Shown: positions 5,911-13,649, numbered from the stretch's first letter. The stretch: DNA of 13,777 nt from JBBQWT01 sp038210375 (GCA_038210375.1 JBBQWT010000042.1:1-13777); one strand, 5' to 3'. Made by a program: numbers and translations. The notes: generated by a model from the letters alone, not told the origin.

Positions 5911-6708
5911 TCACACCCGTAAATCCAGCAGGAACTGGCGCATCATCCCCGCAACCGTCTCCGGCTGTTCAAATACCGCGTAATGGCCTCCGCAGGGGAC
6001 CGCGCGAAGCTGGCTGTGCGGCATCTGGCGGTTCATCAATTCGGCCTCCGCCACGGGCGTCAAGGTGTCCTCGCTACCCACCAGCACCAGCGCGGGGACG
6101 GTGATGGTTTTGAGAGCAGGCAATGAATCGGGGCGCGCCGCCATCCCGCGCTGCACTGCGGCGATTCCCGGGGAGCGGTTGGTGTTCATCATCGCCCGCA
6201 CCGCGGCTACCAAGTCGGGCCTGGCCCGGCGGGTGGTTTCACCAATCACCCTGGGAATCATGCCGTCGAAAAATTCTCCCGGACCGCTTTGCAGCACATC
6301 ATCGGCGGCCTGGAGGCGGCCCTTGCGCGCTTCGGTGGTGTCGGGCGACGCCTTGGTATCGCAAAAAATCAACGCGGAAATCCGCTCGGGAATTCGCCGC
6401 CACAACTCGAAGAGCACGTATCCGCCAATGGATACACCGGCAAAAATTGCGCGTCCCACCCCGGCCGCGTCGCACACCGCGGTCACGTCGGCGGCGTGTT
6501 GCGCCATGGGGATGGGAGCTTCGCCCCCGGGCGATTCGCCGTGGCCACGCAGATCAGGAAGGATGATGCGAAATTTGTCGGAAAGCAGCGCCGCCACCGG
6601 CTTCCAGAAGTTGTGGTTTACCGGGAACGGATGCAGAAGCACCAGGTCTGGGCCCTGGCCCGTAATTTCGTAGAAAATATCTCCGCCGTCAGGGCTCGAT
6701 GTTTTCAT
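5911..6708 (-). CDS. Alpha/beta hydrolase
   Basis: A soluble 265-residue alpha/beta hydrolase of the single-domain type related to 3-oxoadipate enol-lactonases and esterases. The oxyanion-hole segment LLHPFP is at 24-29, the strand-4 turn DLRGHGES at 52-59, the nucleophile elbow GVSIGG with Ser93, the acid Asp214 in GSEDTLTP, and the catalytic His242 in GGHYAVFEQPE, so the triad is complete. A lid region lies at about 120-190. There is no signal peptide, so it is cytoplasmic. It starts 33 bp after the kinase-like gene and precedes the hypothetical gene by 40 bp on the same strand, consistent with one operon. The substrate cannot be inferred; no aromatic degradation genes are nearby, so enol-lactonase is only a structural comparison. 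Confidence 0.88.
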   Translation of the reverse strand: MKTSSPDGGDIFYEITGQGPDLVLLHPFPVNHNFWKPVAALLSDKFRIILPDLRGHGESPGGEAPIPMAQHAADVTAVCDAAGVGRAIFAGVSIGGYVLFELWRRIPERISALIFCDTKASPDTTEARKGRLQAADDVLQSGPGEFFDGMIPRVIGETTRRARPDLVAAVRAMMNTNRSPGIAAVQRGMAARPDSLPALKTITVPALVLVGSEDTLTPVAEAELMNRQMPHSQLRAVPCGGHYAVFEQPETVAGMMRQFLLDLRV

Positions 6709-6741
6709 GCTTCAGGTGAAGACTGCGATGCAATTTTCGGG

Positions 6742-7773
6742 TTAAGCGGGGTCATCGTCGGCGGGAGCCACCGAACTCTTGACCCTTACCACCACGATTT
6801 TGGTGAACCCTTCCTCGAACGTCGGAGGTTTCAATTTTGAAGCCATACGGTGCATGACTTCTTCGTTCACCGAACGTTCCCGCTTGCGATTGCGCTCCAG
6901 GCAGATTTCCAGGGGGACATCGAAGAACACCCCTTGCACCTCGTAACCATAACTGCGCGACATCTTGATCCACTGGCGGCGTTCGTTGGGCGACAGGTTG
7001 GAGGCGTCCACATAATTCCACGGCATCTTGGCGATCAGCCGTGCCCGCAGCAGAGAGCGCAGGGTGGAGAAAACCAGTCCCTGGTATCTCTGTTCGGTGA
7101 TGTCGTCGAAAAGTATTGACCGCAGCATGTCGCTGGAAAGCGGCGTGACCCCGCGGCGCTTGAACCACGTGGTTTTGCCCGAGCCCGGGAGACCGATTGC
7201 CAGCACCACCACGCCGCGTGGCGTGCTGGCAGAAGGCTTGGGAGGCGGCGCCAGGGTGGCCGCGCCCGCCGCGCCGGGAGGTGCGTTGGGCGATTCCGGC
7301 TGAGTTTCCATCTGCATGCCCGCCTGGGGATTCGCGGGGAGTGGCTGCGAGCTTTCCCGTGGAGAACCGGAAACGTCCCGCGCTGCCGACCCGGCCTGCG
7401 AACGGGCGGAGGCGGGAGGCGCAGGCGCGCGTCCGCCGCGGTCCCGCGACCACTGGGCGTTGCGGCCCTGTCCCTGGCGTCCGCCGCGTTGGTTGCCCGG
7501 TCGGGAAGCCCGTCCGGCTTCGGCGCGGGGTGAAGGCTGCGCGGGCTGTGGAGTCAGAGGTTCGCGCTCTTCGTAACCGCTGGTTTGGGGCTGGGGCGGA
7601 TCAATCTCAATGGGTTCGGGCGCGGCCGGTCTGGCGATTGGATCGGGGTATGACGGTTGCAGCGCGGCGGGTAACGTGGGATCGATCGGCTGGCCGATCT
7701 TGCCGGTGGATTCAACTTCAGGAGATGTCTTTGGTTTGCGGCGCTTGATGCGCTCGCCCATCCATTTACGCAT
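6742..7773 (-). CDS. P-loop polynucleotide-kinase-like protein with long disordered N-terminal region
   Basis: A protein of 343 residues in two parts. Residues 1 to about 185 are low-complexity, Pro/Ala/Gln/Arg-rich and likely disordered, with an RGG-like basic stretch at about 87-117. Residues 186-330 form an AAA_33/PNK-type kinase domain: Walker A GLPGSGKTT (194-202, Lys200), SSDMLRS with Asp215 where PNK enzymes carry the general base, VDASNLSPNERRQWI (255-269), then a lid CLERNRKRERSV (291-302) and MASKLKPPTFEEGF (310-323), the arrangement of the kinase half of polynucleotide kinase-phosphatases. No phosphatase or ligase domain is attached. A 5'-OH polynucleotide kinase is the best guess; a small-molecule kinase is the alternative. 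An in-frame TAA lies just before the ATG, fixing the start. No Shine-Dalgarno site is present and a promoter ends 7 bases upstream. It heads the four-gene minus-strand run. Confidence 0.85.
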   Translation of the reverse strand: MRKWMGERIKRRKPKTSPEVESTGKIGQPIDPTLPAALQPSYPDPIARPAAPEPIEIDPPQPQTSGYEEREPLTPQPAQPSPRAEAGRASRPGNQRGGRQGQGRNAQWSRDRGGRAPAPPASARSQAGSAARDVSGSPRESSQPLPANPQAGMQMETQPESPNAPPGAAGAATLAPPPKPSASTPRGVVVLAIGLPGSGKTTWFKRRGVTPLSSDMLRSILFDDITEQRYQGLVFSTLRSLLRARLIAKMPWNYVDASNLSPNERRQWIKMSRSYGYEVQGVFFDVPLEICLERNRKRERSVNEEVMHRMASKLKPPTFEEGFTKIVVVRVKSSVAPADDDPA

Positions 7774-7780
7774 GATGCGC

Positions 7781-7809
7781 TTTTAACACAGGCGACGCTT
7801 GCCGGGCAA
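7781..7809 (-). promoter_or_regulatory. Candidate leaderless promoter for the kinase-like gene
   Basis: On the minus strand TTGCCC (7804-7809, 4 of 6) is followed by a 17-bp spacer and TTAAAA (7781-7786, 3 of 6). The -10 ends 7 bases before the ATG, so the mRNA would begin at or within a base or two of the start codon. This agrees with the lack of any Shine-Dalgarno site. Confidence 0.38.
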
Positions 7810-7877
7810 ATCCCGCCGGCGCCATTCGACATTCATCATCATGCATCGCGCTCATCATGGAATTCCCGAAATCCTCA

Positions 7878-7906
7878 TGAACAAATCCGTCAGCAAGCCG
7901 TATATT
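7878..7906 (+). promoter_or_regulatory. Candidate leaderless promoter for the membrane-anchored hydrolase
   Basis: TGAACA (7878-7883, 4 of 6) is followed by a 17-bp spacer and TATATT (7901-7906, 5 of 6). The -10 ends 5 bases before the GTG start at 7912, so transcription should begin at or right beside the start codon. An in-frame TAA at 7906-7908 rules out a longer protein. Confidence 0.45.
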
Positions 7907-7911
7907 AAGCC

Positions 7912-8874
7912 GTGGGCAGACTGGGCAAGGTCTTGGCACTACTGGGTAGCGCATACCTGCTGCTGGCTGCGATTGCCGGAGTTGTCGCGACTGAGGCCAG
8001 CCTGCATTTGAGGCGCCTTCCCCTGCGTCACGAGGTATCGGACAGGCTGGGAATTCGTTCCCGTTATCACGCGGATCTGCAACCAGTCACGATTCAATCG
8101 GAAGATCGCCTGGCGCTTCGCGGGTGGTACGTTCATCCCGCAAGTTTCAACGGTAACGCCGTCATCCTTCTTCACGGAATCACCGATAATCGTGAAGGGA
8201 TCCTTGGTTATGCTCAACTATTTTTGGATCATGGCTACGCCGTCCTATTACCCGATGCGCGCGCTCATGGTGAGAGCGCCGGCGAAATTGCAACCTACGG
8301 TGTCAAAGAAATTGATGACATTCACCGCTGGGTTTCGTGGGTTTATGAGCATGACCCTCCGCCTGAGCGATGTATCTATGGTTTCGGTGAGTCCTACGGC
8401 GCAGCGCTGATGCTTCAGTCCCTTGCAGTAGAGCCGCGTTACTGTGCCGTCGTGGTGGAGAGCCCCTTCTCCACCGCCCGGGAGATGAGCTACGAGAGAA
8501 TTTCCGGGCCGGTCCACTTAGGATCATGGTTTGGCCGAACTTTCGGCAGGCCGGTGATCGGTTTCGCGGCTCTCTATGCCCGATTACGTTACCGCCTCGA
8601 CCTGCTTAAACCGAGCCCGCGCGATGCCCTCGAACATTCCAAAGTACCGGTACTGCTGATTCACGGGATGGAGGACCGCAACATCGAGCCTCGTCATTCC
8701 GTGGCCTTAGCCCAGGCGGGTGCGGGGCATGTGCAACTGTGGCTTGTCCCCAACGCGTTTCACACCGGGGCCTGGACCGCAGCGCATGGCGAATTCGAAG
8801 CCAGAACGCTGGGATGGTTCAGTGAGCATCGCACTTTGCCGGACGCTACACACGAAGTGAATCGGTCTAACTGA
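7912..8874 (+). CDS. Membrane-anchored alpha/beta hydrolase
   Basis: A protein of 320 residues. An N-terminal hydrophobic segment (about 7-27, VLALLGSAYLLLAAIAGVVA) after a basic residue looks like an uncleaved signal anchor, placing the catalytic domain outside the cytoplasmic membrane. The domain (about 60-305) has the COG1073-like pattern: LLHGITDNR (86-94), the strand turn DARAHGES (115-122), nucleophile elbow GFGESYG with Ser161, acid Asp255 in HGMEDRNIEP, and His284 in AFHTGAW. The triad is therefore complete. The GTG at 7912 is the earliest possible start, as an in-frame stop lies just upstream; no ribosome site exists, but a promoter ends 5 bases before it. It is divergent from the kinase-like gene and followed by 226 bp before gapA. 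Substrate unknown; such proteins are often esterases or peptidases. Confidence 0.85.
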   Translation: MGRLGKVLALLGSAYLLLAAIAGVVATEASLHLRRLPLRHEVSDRLGIRSRYHADLQPVTIQSEDRLALRGWYVHPASFNGNAVILLHGITDNREGILGYAQLFLDHGYAVLLPDARAHGESAGEIATYGVKEIDDIHRWVSWVYEHDPPPERCIYGFGESYGAALMLQSLAVEPRYCAVVVESPFSTAREMSYERISGPVHLGSWFGRTFGRPVIGFAALYARLRYRLDLLKPSPRDALEHSKVPVLLIHGMEDRNIEPRHSVALAQAGAGHVQLWLVPNAFHTGAWTAAHGEFEARTLGWFSEHRTLPDATHEVNRSN

Positions 8875-9100
8875 ATCGTCGCACTAAGGTCTTGCCTACG
8901 GCAAACGAGTCGGCGCCCCACTTGCAGGCACGCGCAGCTGCGTGTAACAACCGACATCGCACAGAGCAAAACAACCCCCAACTCCGATTTGTTGCACCTG
9001 AATAATCTTCGATGTTAGGCTTGATTCGCTTTTATTTTCGCGTGACTTTCACGACAGAAATTACCTGCTCCATCACCTGCAAACGCCTTCCGGAGGAAAC
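8875..9100. other. Intergenic region before gapA
   Basis: These 226 bases hold no convincing gene. Small inverted repeats are visible (TTGCC-tac-GGCAA at 8892-8904 and CGTGA-ctt-TCACG at 9041-9053) without T-tracts. The gapA ribosome site GGAGG is at 9092-9096. A promoter is expected for the glycolytic genes, but no hexamer pair stood out. Confidence 0.4.
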
Positions 9101-10111
9101 GTGGCAATAAAAGTTGGGATCAACGGCTTTGGACGTATCGGGCGCAACATCCTGCGCACTTCCCTCAATGACAAGAACATCGACTTCGTGGCCATCAACG
9201 ACCTGACCAGTCCCCAGACCCTCGCCCATCTTCTGAAATACGATTCCATCATGGGCAACCTGCAGCACAAGATTTCTTCCGGGCCCGACTTCATCGAAAT
9301 CGACGGGCACAAGATCAAAGTCCATGCGGAACGAGATCCCGCGCATCTCAATTGGGCCGAATCAGGCACCCAGTTGGTGGTTGAATCCACCGGTTTTTTC
9401 ACCAAAGCGGATGATGCCCGCAAACACCTGCGGGACACGGTCAAGAAGGTCATCATTTCCGCTCCCGCGACCGGCGAAGACATCACCATTGTACTGGGCG
9501 TAAACCATGAAAACTACGACGCCGCCAAACACCACATCATATCCAACGCATCCTGCACTACCAACTGCTTAGCGCCTATAGCTAAAGTGATGCATGATAA
9601 CTTCAATATCCAGTGCGGCACGATGACCACCATCCATTCCTACACTAATGACCAGGTAATTCTAGATACGCCCCACAAAGACCTGCGCCGCGCCCGCGCC
9701 GCCGCTTTATCAATGATTCCCACTTCTACCGGAGCGGCCAAGGCGATCAACCTCGTCATCCCCGACCTCAAGGGCAAGCTGGACGGGTTCGCTATGCGCG
9801 TTCCCACTCCCAACGTTTCGGTGGTTGACCTGGTGGCCTTCGTCGAGAAGAAAACCACGGTGGAGGAAGTCAATGAGAACTTGAAAAAGGCGTCGGAATC
9901 GGGACCCTTGAAAGGGTACCTGGGCTACGAAACCGCGGAGCTGGTTTCGTGCGACTTCCGCGGGGATGCCCGCTCGTCAATCGTGGATGCTCCCATGACG
10001 CGCGTGGTCGCGGGCAATTGCGTCAAAGTTATCGCCTGGTACGACAATGAATGGGGTTACTCCAGCCGGGTGCGTGACCTGATCAACTACATCCACGGCA
10101 AAGGTCTGTAA
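9101..10111 (+). CDS. gapA: Glyceraldehyde-3-phosphate dehydrogenase, type I
   Basis: This enzyme oxidises and phosphorylates glyceraldehyde-3-phosphate to 1,3-bisphosphoglycerate with NAD, in the cytoplasm. The protein has 336 residues, full length. The Rossmann motif NGFGRIGR is at 8-15, AINDLT with Asp34 (the residue that favours NAD over NADP) at 31-36, the active-site SNASCTTNC with Cys152, and His179 in TTIHSYTNDQ. The S-loop DTPHKDLRRARAA (189-201) and the C-terminal WYDNEWGYSSRV (313-324) are typical. The start is GTG at 9101 with GGAGG four bases upstream, the only candidate giving a normal N-terminus. It is the first gene of gapA-pgk-tpiA; pgk follows after 31 bp. Confidence 0.97.
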   Translation: MAIKVGINGFGRIGRNILRTSLNDKNIDFVAINDLTSPQTLAHLLKYDSIMGNLQHKISSGPDFIEIDGHKIKVHAERDPAHLNWAESGTQLVVESTGFFTKADDARKHLRDTVKKVIISAPATGEDITIVLGVNHENYDAAKHHIISNASCTTNCLAPIAKVMHDNFNIQCGTMTTIHSYTNDQVILDTPHKDLRRARAAALSMIPTSTGAAKAINLVIPDLKGKLDGFAMRVPTPNVSVVDLVAFVEKKTTVEEVNENLKKASESGPLKGYLGYETAELVSCDFRGDARSSIVDAPMTRVVAGNCVKVIAWYDNEWGYSSRVRDLINYIHGKGL

Positions 10112-10117
10112 GCTTCG

Positions 10118-10142
10118 ATCTTCAATCTTCAATCTTCAATCT
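10118..10142 (+). repeat. Heptanucleotide tandem repeat in the gapA-pgk gap
   Basis: The unit ATCTTCA occurs three times exactly (10118-10138), followed by a partial ATCT that abuts the pgk ATG at 10143; CTTCG just before it looks like a decayed further copy. The repeat fills nearly all of the 31-bp gap and leaves no Shine-Dalgarno site for pgk. Confidence 0.9.
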
Positions 10143-11363
10143 ATGGCCAAGCTCACCATCCAGGACCTCGAGTTGGAAAACAAGCGCGTTTTTATGCGCG
10201 TGGATTTCAACGTGCCTTTGTCGGAGGATGGCAAGATCACCGACGACACCCGCATTCGCGAGACCCTGCCCACGATCATCTATGCCATGCAAAAAGGCGC
10301 CAGGCTGGTGCTGGCTTCGCATCTGGGCCGTCCCAAGGGGAAAGTGAACCTGAAGCTCAGCCTGAAACCGATGGCTGACTTGCTCAGCGGAATGCTGAAC
10401 CGTGAATTGAAAGACCCCGAAAATGCGGTCAAAGTGCAGTTTGCCGCGGATTCGATCGGCCAGGCCGCCGAAGACCAGGCGGCCAAACTGGCGCCGGGAC
10501 AGATCCTGCTGCTGGAAAATCTCCGCTTCCATCCTGAAGAAGAGGCCAACGATTCGGAATTTTCAAAAAGCCTGGCCCGGCTGGGTGATATCTATGTGAA
10601 CGACGCGTTCGGGGCGGCCCATCGCGCGCATGCATCGACGGTGGGCATCACAAAGTACATCAAGAAATCCGCGGCCGGGCTGCTGATGCAAAAGGAAATC
10701 GAATACCTGGGCAAGGCGCTGGAAAATCCCGAGCGCCCGTTCGTGGCCGTGATTGGCGGCGCCAAGGTCAGCGACAAGATTGAAGTGATCAGGAACCTTC
10801 TTACCAAGGTTGACGTCCTGTTGATCGGGGGCGCCATGGCTTACACATTTCTCAAAGCCAAAGGTTCGGGAGTTGGCAAATCGCTGGTGGAAGAGGACAA
10901 GGTGCCGCTGGCCAAAGACCTGCTGGCCGACGCTGAGGCGCGCAAGGTGCGGCTGCTGTTGCCGGTGGACCATGTGATTGCCGCCAAGATTGAGATCATC
11001 GCTCCCCGCGAAGTGGTGCTGGCCGAAGACCCGTTTCCCTCCGACCGCATGGGGCTCGACATCGGTCCGCGCACCATCGAAGCCTATGCCAATGAAATTG
11101 CGCCGGCGCGCACCATCATATGGAACGGGCCCATGGGCGTGTTTGAAATGCCGCCCTTCGCCGACGGCACTATGGCCATTGCCAAGGCAGTGGCCGGCAA
11201 TCGCGAGGCGCTCTCCATCGTGGGTGGAGGAGATTCGGTGGCCGCGGTGCACCAGGCCGGCATCACCGCCAAGATCACCCACATCTCCACCGGCGGAGGG
11301 GCTTCCCTCGAATTCCTCGAAGGCAAAAAACTCCCCGGAGTGGAAGCGCTGTCAAACAAGTAG
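10143..11363 (+). CDS. pgk: Phosphoglycerate kinase
   Basis: Pgk transfers phosphate from 1,3-bisphosphoglycerate to ADP, giving ATP and 3-phosphoglycerate. The protein has 406 residues, normal length. Both domains are intact: RVDFNVP (19-25), SHLGRPKG (59-66), LLLENLRFHPEEE (122-134), VNDAFGAAHRAHAS (152-165), then nucleotide-domain motifs VIGGAKVSDKI (203-213), WNGPMGVFE (327-335), GGGDS (361-365) and STGGGASLEF (382-391). The ATG at 10143 gives the standard MAKLTIQDL start. No ribosome site precedes it; the gap holds only a heptamer repeat, so initiation may rely on translation passing through from gapA or on an unstructured leader. tpiA follows after 64 bp. Confidence 0.97.
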   Translation: MAKLTIQDLELENKRVFMRVDFNVPLSEDGKITDDTRIRETLPTIIYAMQKGARLVLASHLGRPKGKVNLKLSLKPMADLLSGMLNRELKDPENAVKVQFAADSIGQAAEDQAAKLAPGQILLLENLRFHPEEEANDSEFSKSLARLGDIYVNDAFGAAHRAHASTVGITKYIKKSAAGLLMQKEIEYLGKALENPERPFVAVIGGAKVSDKIEVIRNLLTKVDVLLIGGAMAYTFLKAKGSGVGKSLVEEDKVPLAKDLLADAEARKVRLLLPVDHVIAAKIEIIAPREVVLAEDPFPSDRMGLDIGPRTIEAYANEIAPARTIIWNGPMGVFEMPPFADGTMAIAKAVAGNREALSIVGGGDSVAAVHQAGITAKITHISTGGGASLEFLEGKKLPGVEALSNK

Positions 11364-11427
11364 CGGCGTTAAGATGTAGAATCCGCAACGTGGCCATGCC
11401 CTCCCACCAGCCTGCCGGCCTTCTTCC

Positions 11428-12180
11428 ATGAGAAAGAAAATCATTGCGGCCAACTGGAAGATGTATAAAACGCCAGCCCAAGCGGAAGCGTTCATGTATG
11501 CCCTGCTGCCCCGCATCGATGGCCACGATCGCGATGAGGTGGTGATCTGCCCACCTTTCACCGCCTTGAACGCGGTGGTGGAAGCGGCGCGCGGTTCCGC
11601 CATCGGGGTGGGCGCGCAAAACATGTTCTGGGAAGAGGAAGGCGCGTACACCGGAGAGATTTCAGCGGGCATGCTGCTGGCGCTGGGCGCAAGCCACGTC
11701 ATACTCGGCCACTCAGAGCGGCGCACCTATTTTGGCGAAACCGACCAGGCAGTGAACCGCAAGCTCAAGGCGGCGTTGCGCGCCGGATTGTTCCCCATCG
11801 TGTGCGTGGGAGAAAAACTCGAACAACGCGATTCCGGTCAAACTAACCAGGTCATCGGCGCTCAATGTTGTTGCGCGTTCGATGGAATCGAAGTGCGCAA
11901 CGGCTCGCCCGCCTTTGCCGTCGCTTACGAGCCCATCTGGGCCATCGGCACCGGAAAGACCGCCACCCCGGAAATGGCGGGCGAAGCCCACGGCGTGATT
12001 CGCGAAGAAGCCGCACGTTGCCTGGGGAAAGAAGCTGCCAGCCGGCTTCGCATTCTTTACGGAGGAAGCGTGAAGCCGGAAAACGCGGCTTCCCTGATGG
12101 CGCAGCCCGATATTGATGGCGCCCTGGTGGGCGGAGCCAGCCTCGATCCGCAGTCCTTTGCCTCGATTGTCCGTTATTAA
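11428..12180 (+). CDS. tpiA: Triosephosphate isomerase
   Basis: TpiA interconverts dihydroxyacetone phosphate and glyceraldehyde-3-phosphate. The protein has 250 residues, the usual size. Catalytic residues are present: Lys11 in ANWKM, His95 in LGHSERR, and Glu168 in AYEPIWAIGTGKTA, which includes the mobile loop 6; the phosphate-binding YGGSVKPEN (211-219) and GALVGGASL (231-239) are also intact. An odd feature is a run of three cysteines (147-149) on the surface helix after QVIGAQ, where homologues usually carry Leu, Ala or Arg residues. The ATG at 11428 gives a normal N-terminus but lacks a Shine-Dalgarno site. It ends 8 bp before the permease gene, suggesting coupled translation. Confidence 0.97.
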   Translation: MRKKIIAANWKMYKTPAQAEAFMYALLPRIDGHDRDEVVICPPFTALNAVVEAARGSAIGVGAQNMFWEEEGAYTGEISAGMLLALGASHVILGHSERRTYFGETDQAVNRKLKAALRAGLFPIVCVGEKLEQRDSGQTNQVIGAQCCCAFDGIEVRNGSPAFAVAYEPIWAIGTGKTATPEMAGEAHGVIREEAARCLGKEAASRLRILYGGSVKPENAASLMAQPDIDGALVGGASLDPQSFASIVRY

Positions 12181-12188
12181 TCACTGGA

Positions 12189-13517
12189 ATGCATCGGCCC
12201 TCTGAGAGTCGAAAAATTCGGCGCGTGTCGCTTTTTCAACTGGTGGCCGCCACCTACTTCATGGTTTCCGGCGGCCCTTATGGGCTCGAAGAAATTGTCC
12301 GCGGCTCGAGTTACGCAGGCGCGATTCTCATTCTTCTCATCACCCCTGTGATCTGGAGCATCCCCACCGCGCTCATGGTGGGCGAGCTTTCCAGCGCGAT
12401 CCCCGAGGAAGGCGGCTTCTATATCTGGGTACGGCGCGCCCTGGGACCCTTCTGGGGATTTCAGGAAGCGTGGCTTTCGATGGCAGCCAGTGTTTTCGAC
12501 ATGGCCATCTATCCCACGCTGTTTGTGGCCTATCTCACCATTCTTTTTCCCAGCTTGGAGGGCGGCGGCCGCGGCCTTGCGATCGGCGTCCTGATGGTGG
12601 CGGCTTGTGCGTTGTGGAACCTGGGCGGCTCTCGATCTGTAGGGCGATCCTCGCTCCTGATCGGGGCAGTGCTGCTGTCACCCTTCGCGGTGATCGTGGT
12701 TCTGGGATTTCTGAATACGCCCCCGGCTCTCCCGTTGGCGCACGCCAACCATCGCAGCTCCACACTGGTGGTGGGCATCCTGGTCGCCATGTGGAATTAC
12801 ATGGGATGGGACAACGCCTCCACCATCGCCGGCGAGGTGGAAAACCCACGGCGCACCTACCCTCTGGCAATGGGGATCACCACCGCCGCGGTCGCCGCCG
12901 TCTATCTCGTAAGCGTGGCCGCGGCATGGCATGCACGCATCGATACGGCTACCTTCGGCGCCGGCGGCTGGGCGTTGGTGGGCCAGGTGCTGGGCGGAAG
13001 GCGGCTGGAAACTCTGGTGGTCGTGGGCGGATGCGTAAGCACGTTCGGCACTTTTAATTCCCTGGTGATGTCATATTCGCGCCTCCCACTGGCGCTCGCC
13101 CAGGACAAACTTCTTCCCCGGATGTTTTTGCGGAAGACCAGCTCCACCGGCGCGCCCTGGGTTTCCATCCTGGCATGCTCGGTGGCATGGGCGCTCTCGC
13201 TGGGCATCGGATTTCGCCGGCTGGTGGAGCTCGATATCCTGCTGTATGGCGCCAGCCTGTTGCTGGAATTCATCGCCCTCGCAGTCCTGCGAGTAAAAGA
13301 ACCGGCTCTGCCGCGTCCGTTCAAGGTGCCCGGCGGTCTTCCCGTGGCAATTTTGCTGGGAGTGGCCCCGGCCCTGTTGCTGGGTCTCTCGCTGATGCAG
13401 GGCGAGCGCGAGCAATTCGCCGGAATCAACGTGATGGTTTTCGCGCTTGCGCTGGCAATCGGCGGCGCGGTCTATTACTGGGCCTCGATGGCAATCCGCA
13501 GCCGCCGCACCGCCTAA
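12189..13517 (+). CDS. APC family permease, polyamine/amino-acid transporter-like
   Basis: An integral inner-membrane protein of 442 residues with about 12 hydrophobic segments, consistent with the LeuT-fold APC superfamily. The first unwound-helix motif VSGGPYGLEE (26-35), followed by IWSIPTALMVGEL, PEEGGFYIWV and LGPFWGFQEAW, closely resembles the plant polyamine-uptake transporter (PUT/LAT) branch, whose motifs read VSGGPFGxE, IWSIPEAL and GPFWGFQ. Further family marks are MGWDNASTIAGEVENPRRTYP (the WDN segment at about 203-205) and SRLPLALAQDKLLP. The substrate is probably an amino acid or polyamine; a precise call is not possible. The gene starts 8 bp after tpiA, without a strong ribosome site, and likely shares the glycolytic transcript. 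The C-terminus ends in a basic SRRTA. Confidence 0.88.
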   Translation: MHRPSESRKIRRVSLFQLVAATYFMVSGGPYGLEEIVRGSSYAGAILILLITPVIWSIPTALMVGELSSAIPEEGGFYIWVRRALGPFWGFQEAWLSMAASVFDMAIYPTLFVAYLTILFPSLEGGGRGLAIGVLMVAACALWNLGGSRSVGRSSLLIGAVLLSPFAVIVVLGFLNTPPALPLAHANHRSSTLVVGILVAMWNYMGWDNASTIAGEVENPRRTYPLAMGITTAAVAAVYLVSVAAAWHARIDTATFGAGGWALVGQVLGGRRLETLVVVGGCVSTFGTFNSLVMSYSRLPLALAQDKLLPRMFLRKTSSTGAPWVSILACSVAWALSLGIGFRRLVELDILLYGASLLLEFIALAVLRVKEPALPRPFKVPGGLPVAILLGVAPALLLGLSLMQGEREQFAGINVMVFALALAIGGAVYYWASMAIRSRRTA

Positions 13518-13640
13518 GTCAAATCCGCGCCCCGTACGAGGTGAATTGGGCGTTGGGCTTCCGAACGCGTGAGACCGGAGGAGGATACAAACCGGGGTGT
13601 CGCTACGCGCGGGCCGCGCTGAAATTCATGAGCGATGCTT

Positions 13641-13649
13641 TGCTATAAT
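13641..13649 (+). promoter_or_regulatory. Extended -10 promoter of tRNA-Leu
   Basis: TGCTATAAT is a perfect extended -10 element (TGn followed by consensus TATAAT). No good -35 lies 17 bp upstream, which extended -10 promoters can do without. Transcription would start near 13656, about 28 bases before the mature tRNA. Confidence 0.65.

Noticed and set aside
8892..8904. TTGCC-tac-GGCAA hairpin after the membrane-anchored hydrolase
   Set aside because: The stem is only 5 bp with no following T-tract, too weak to call a terminator.
13175..13648. 157-codon plus-strand frame overlapping the permease end
   Set aside because: It is out of frame within a clear transporter gene and its translation is Arg/Gly/Ala-rich shadow sequence without motifs.
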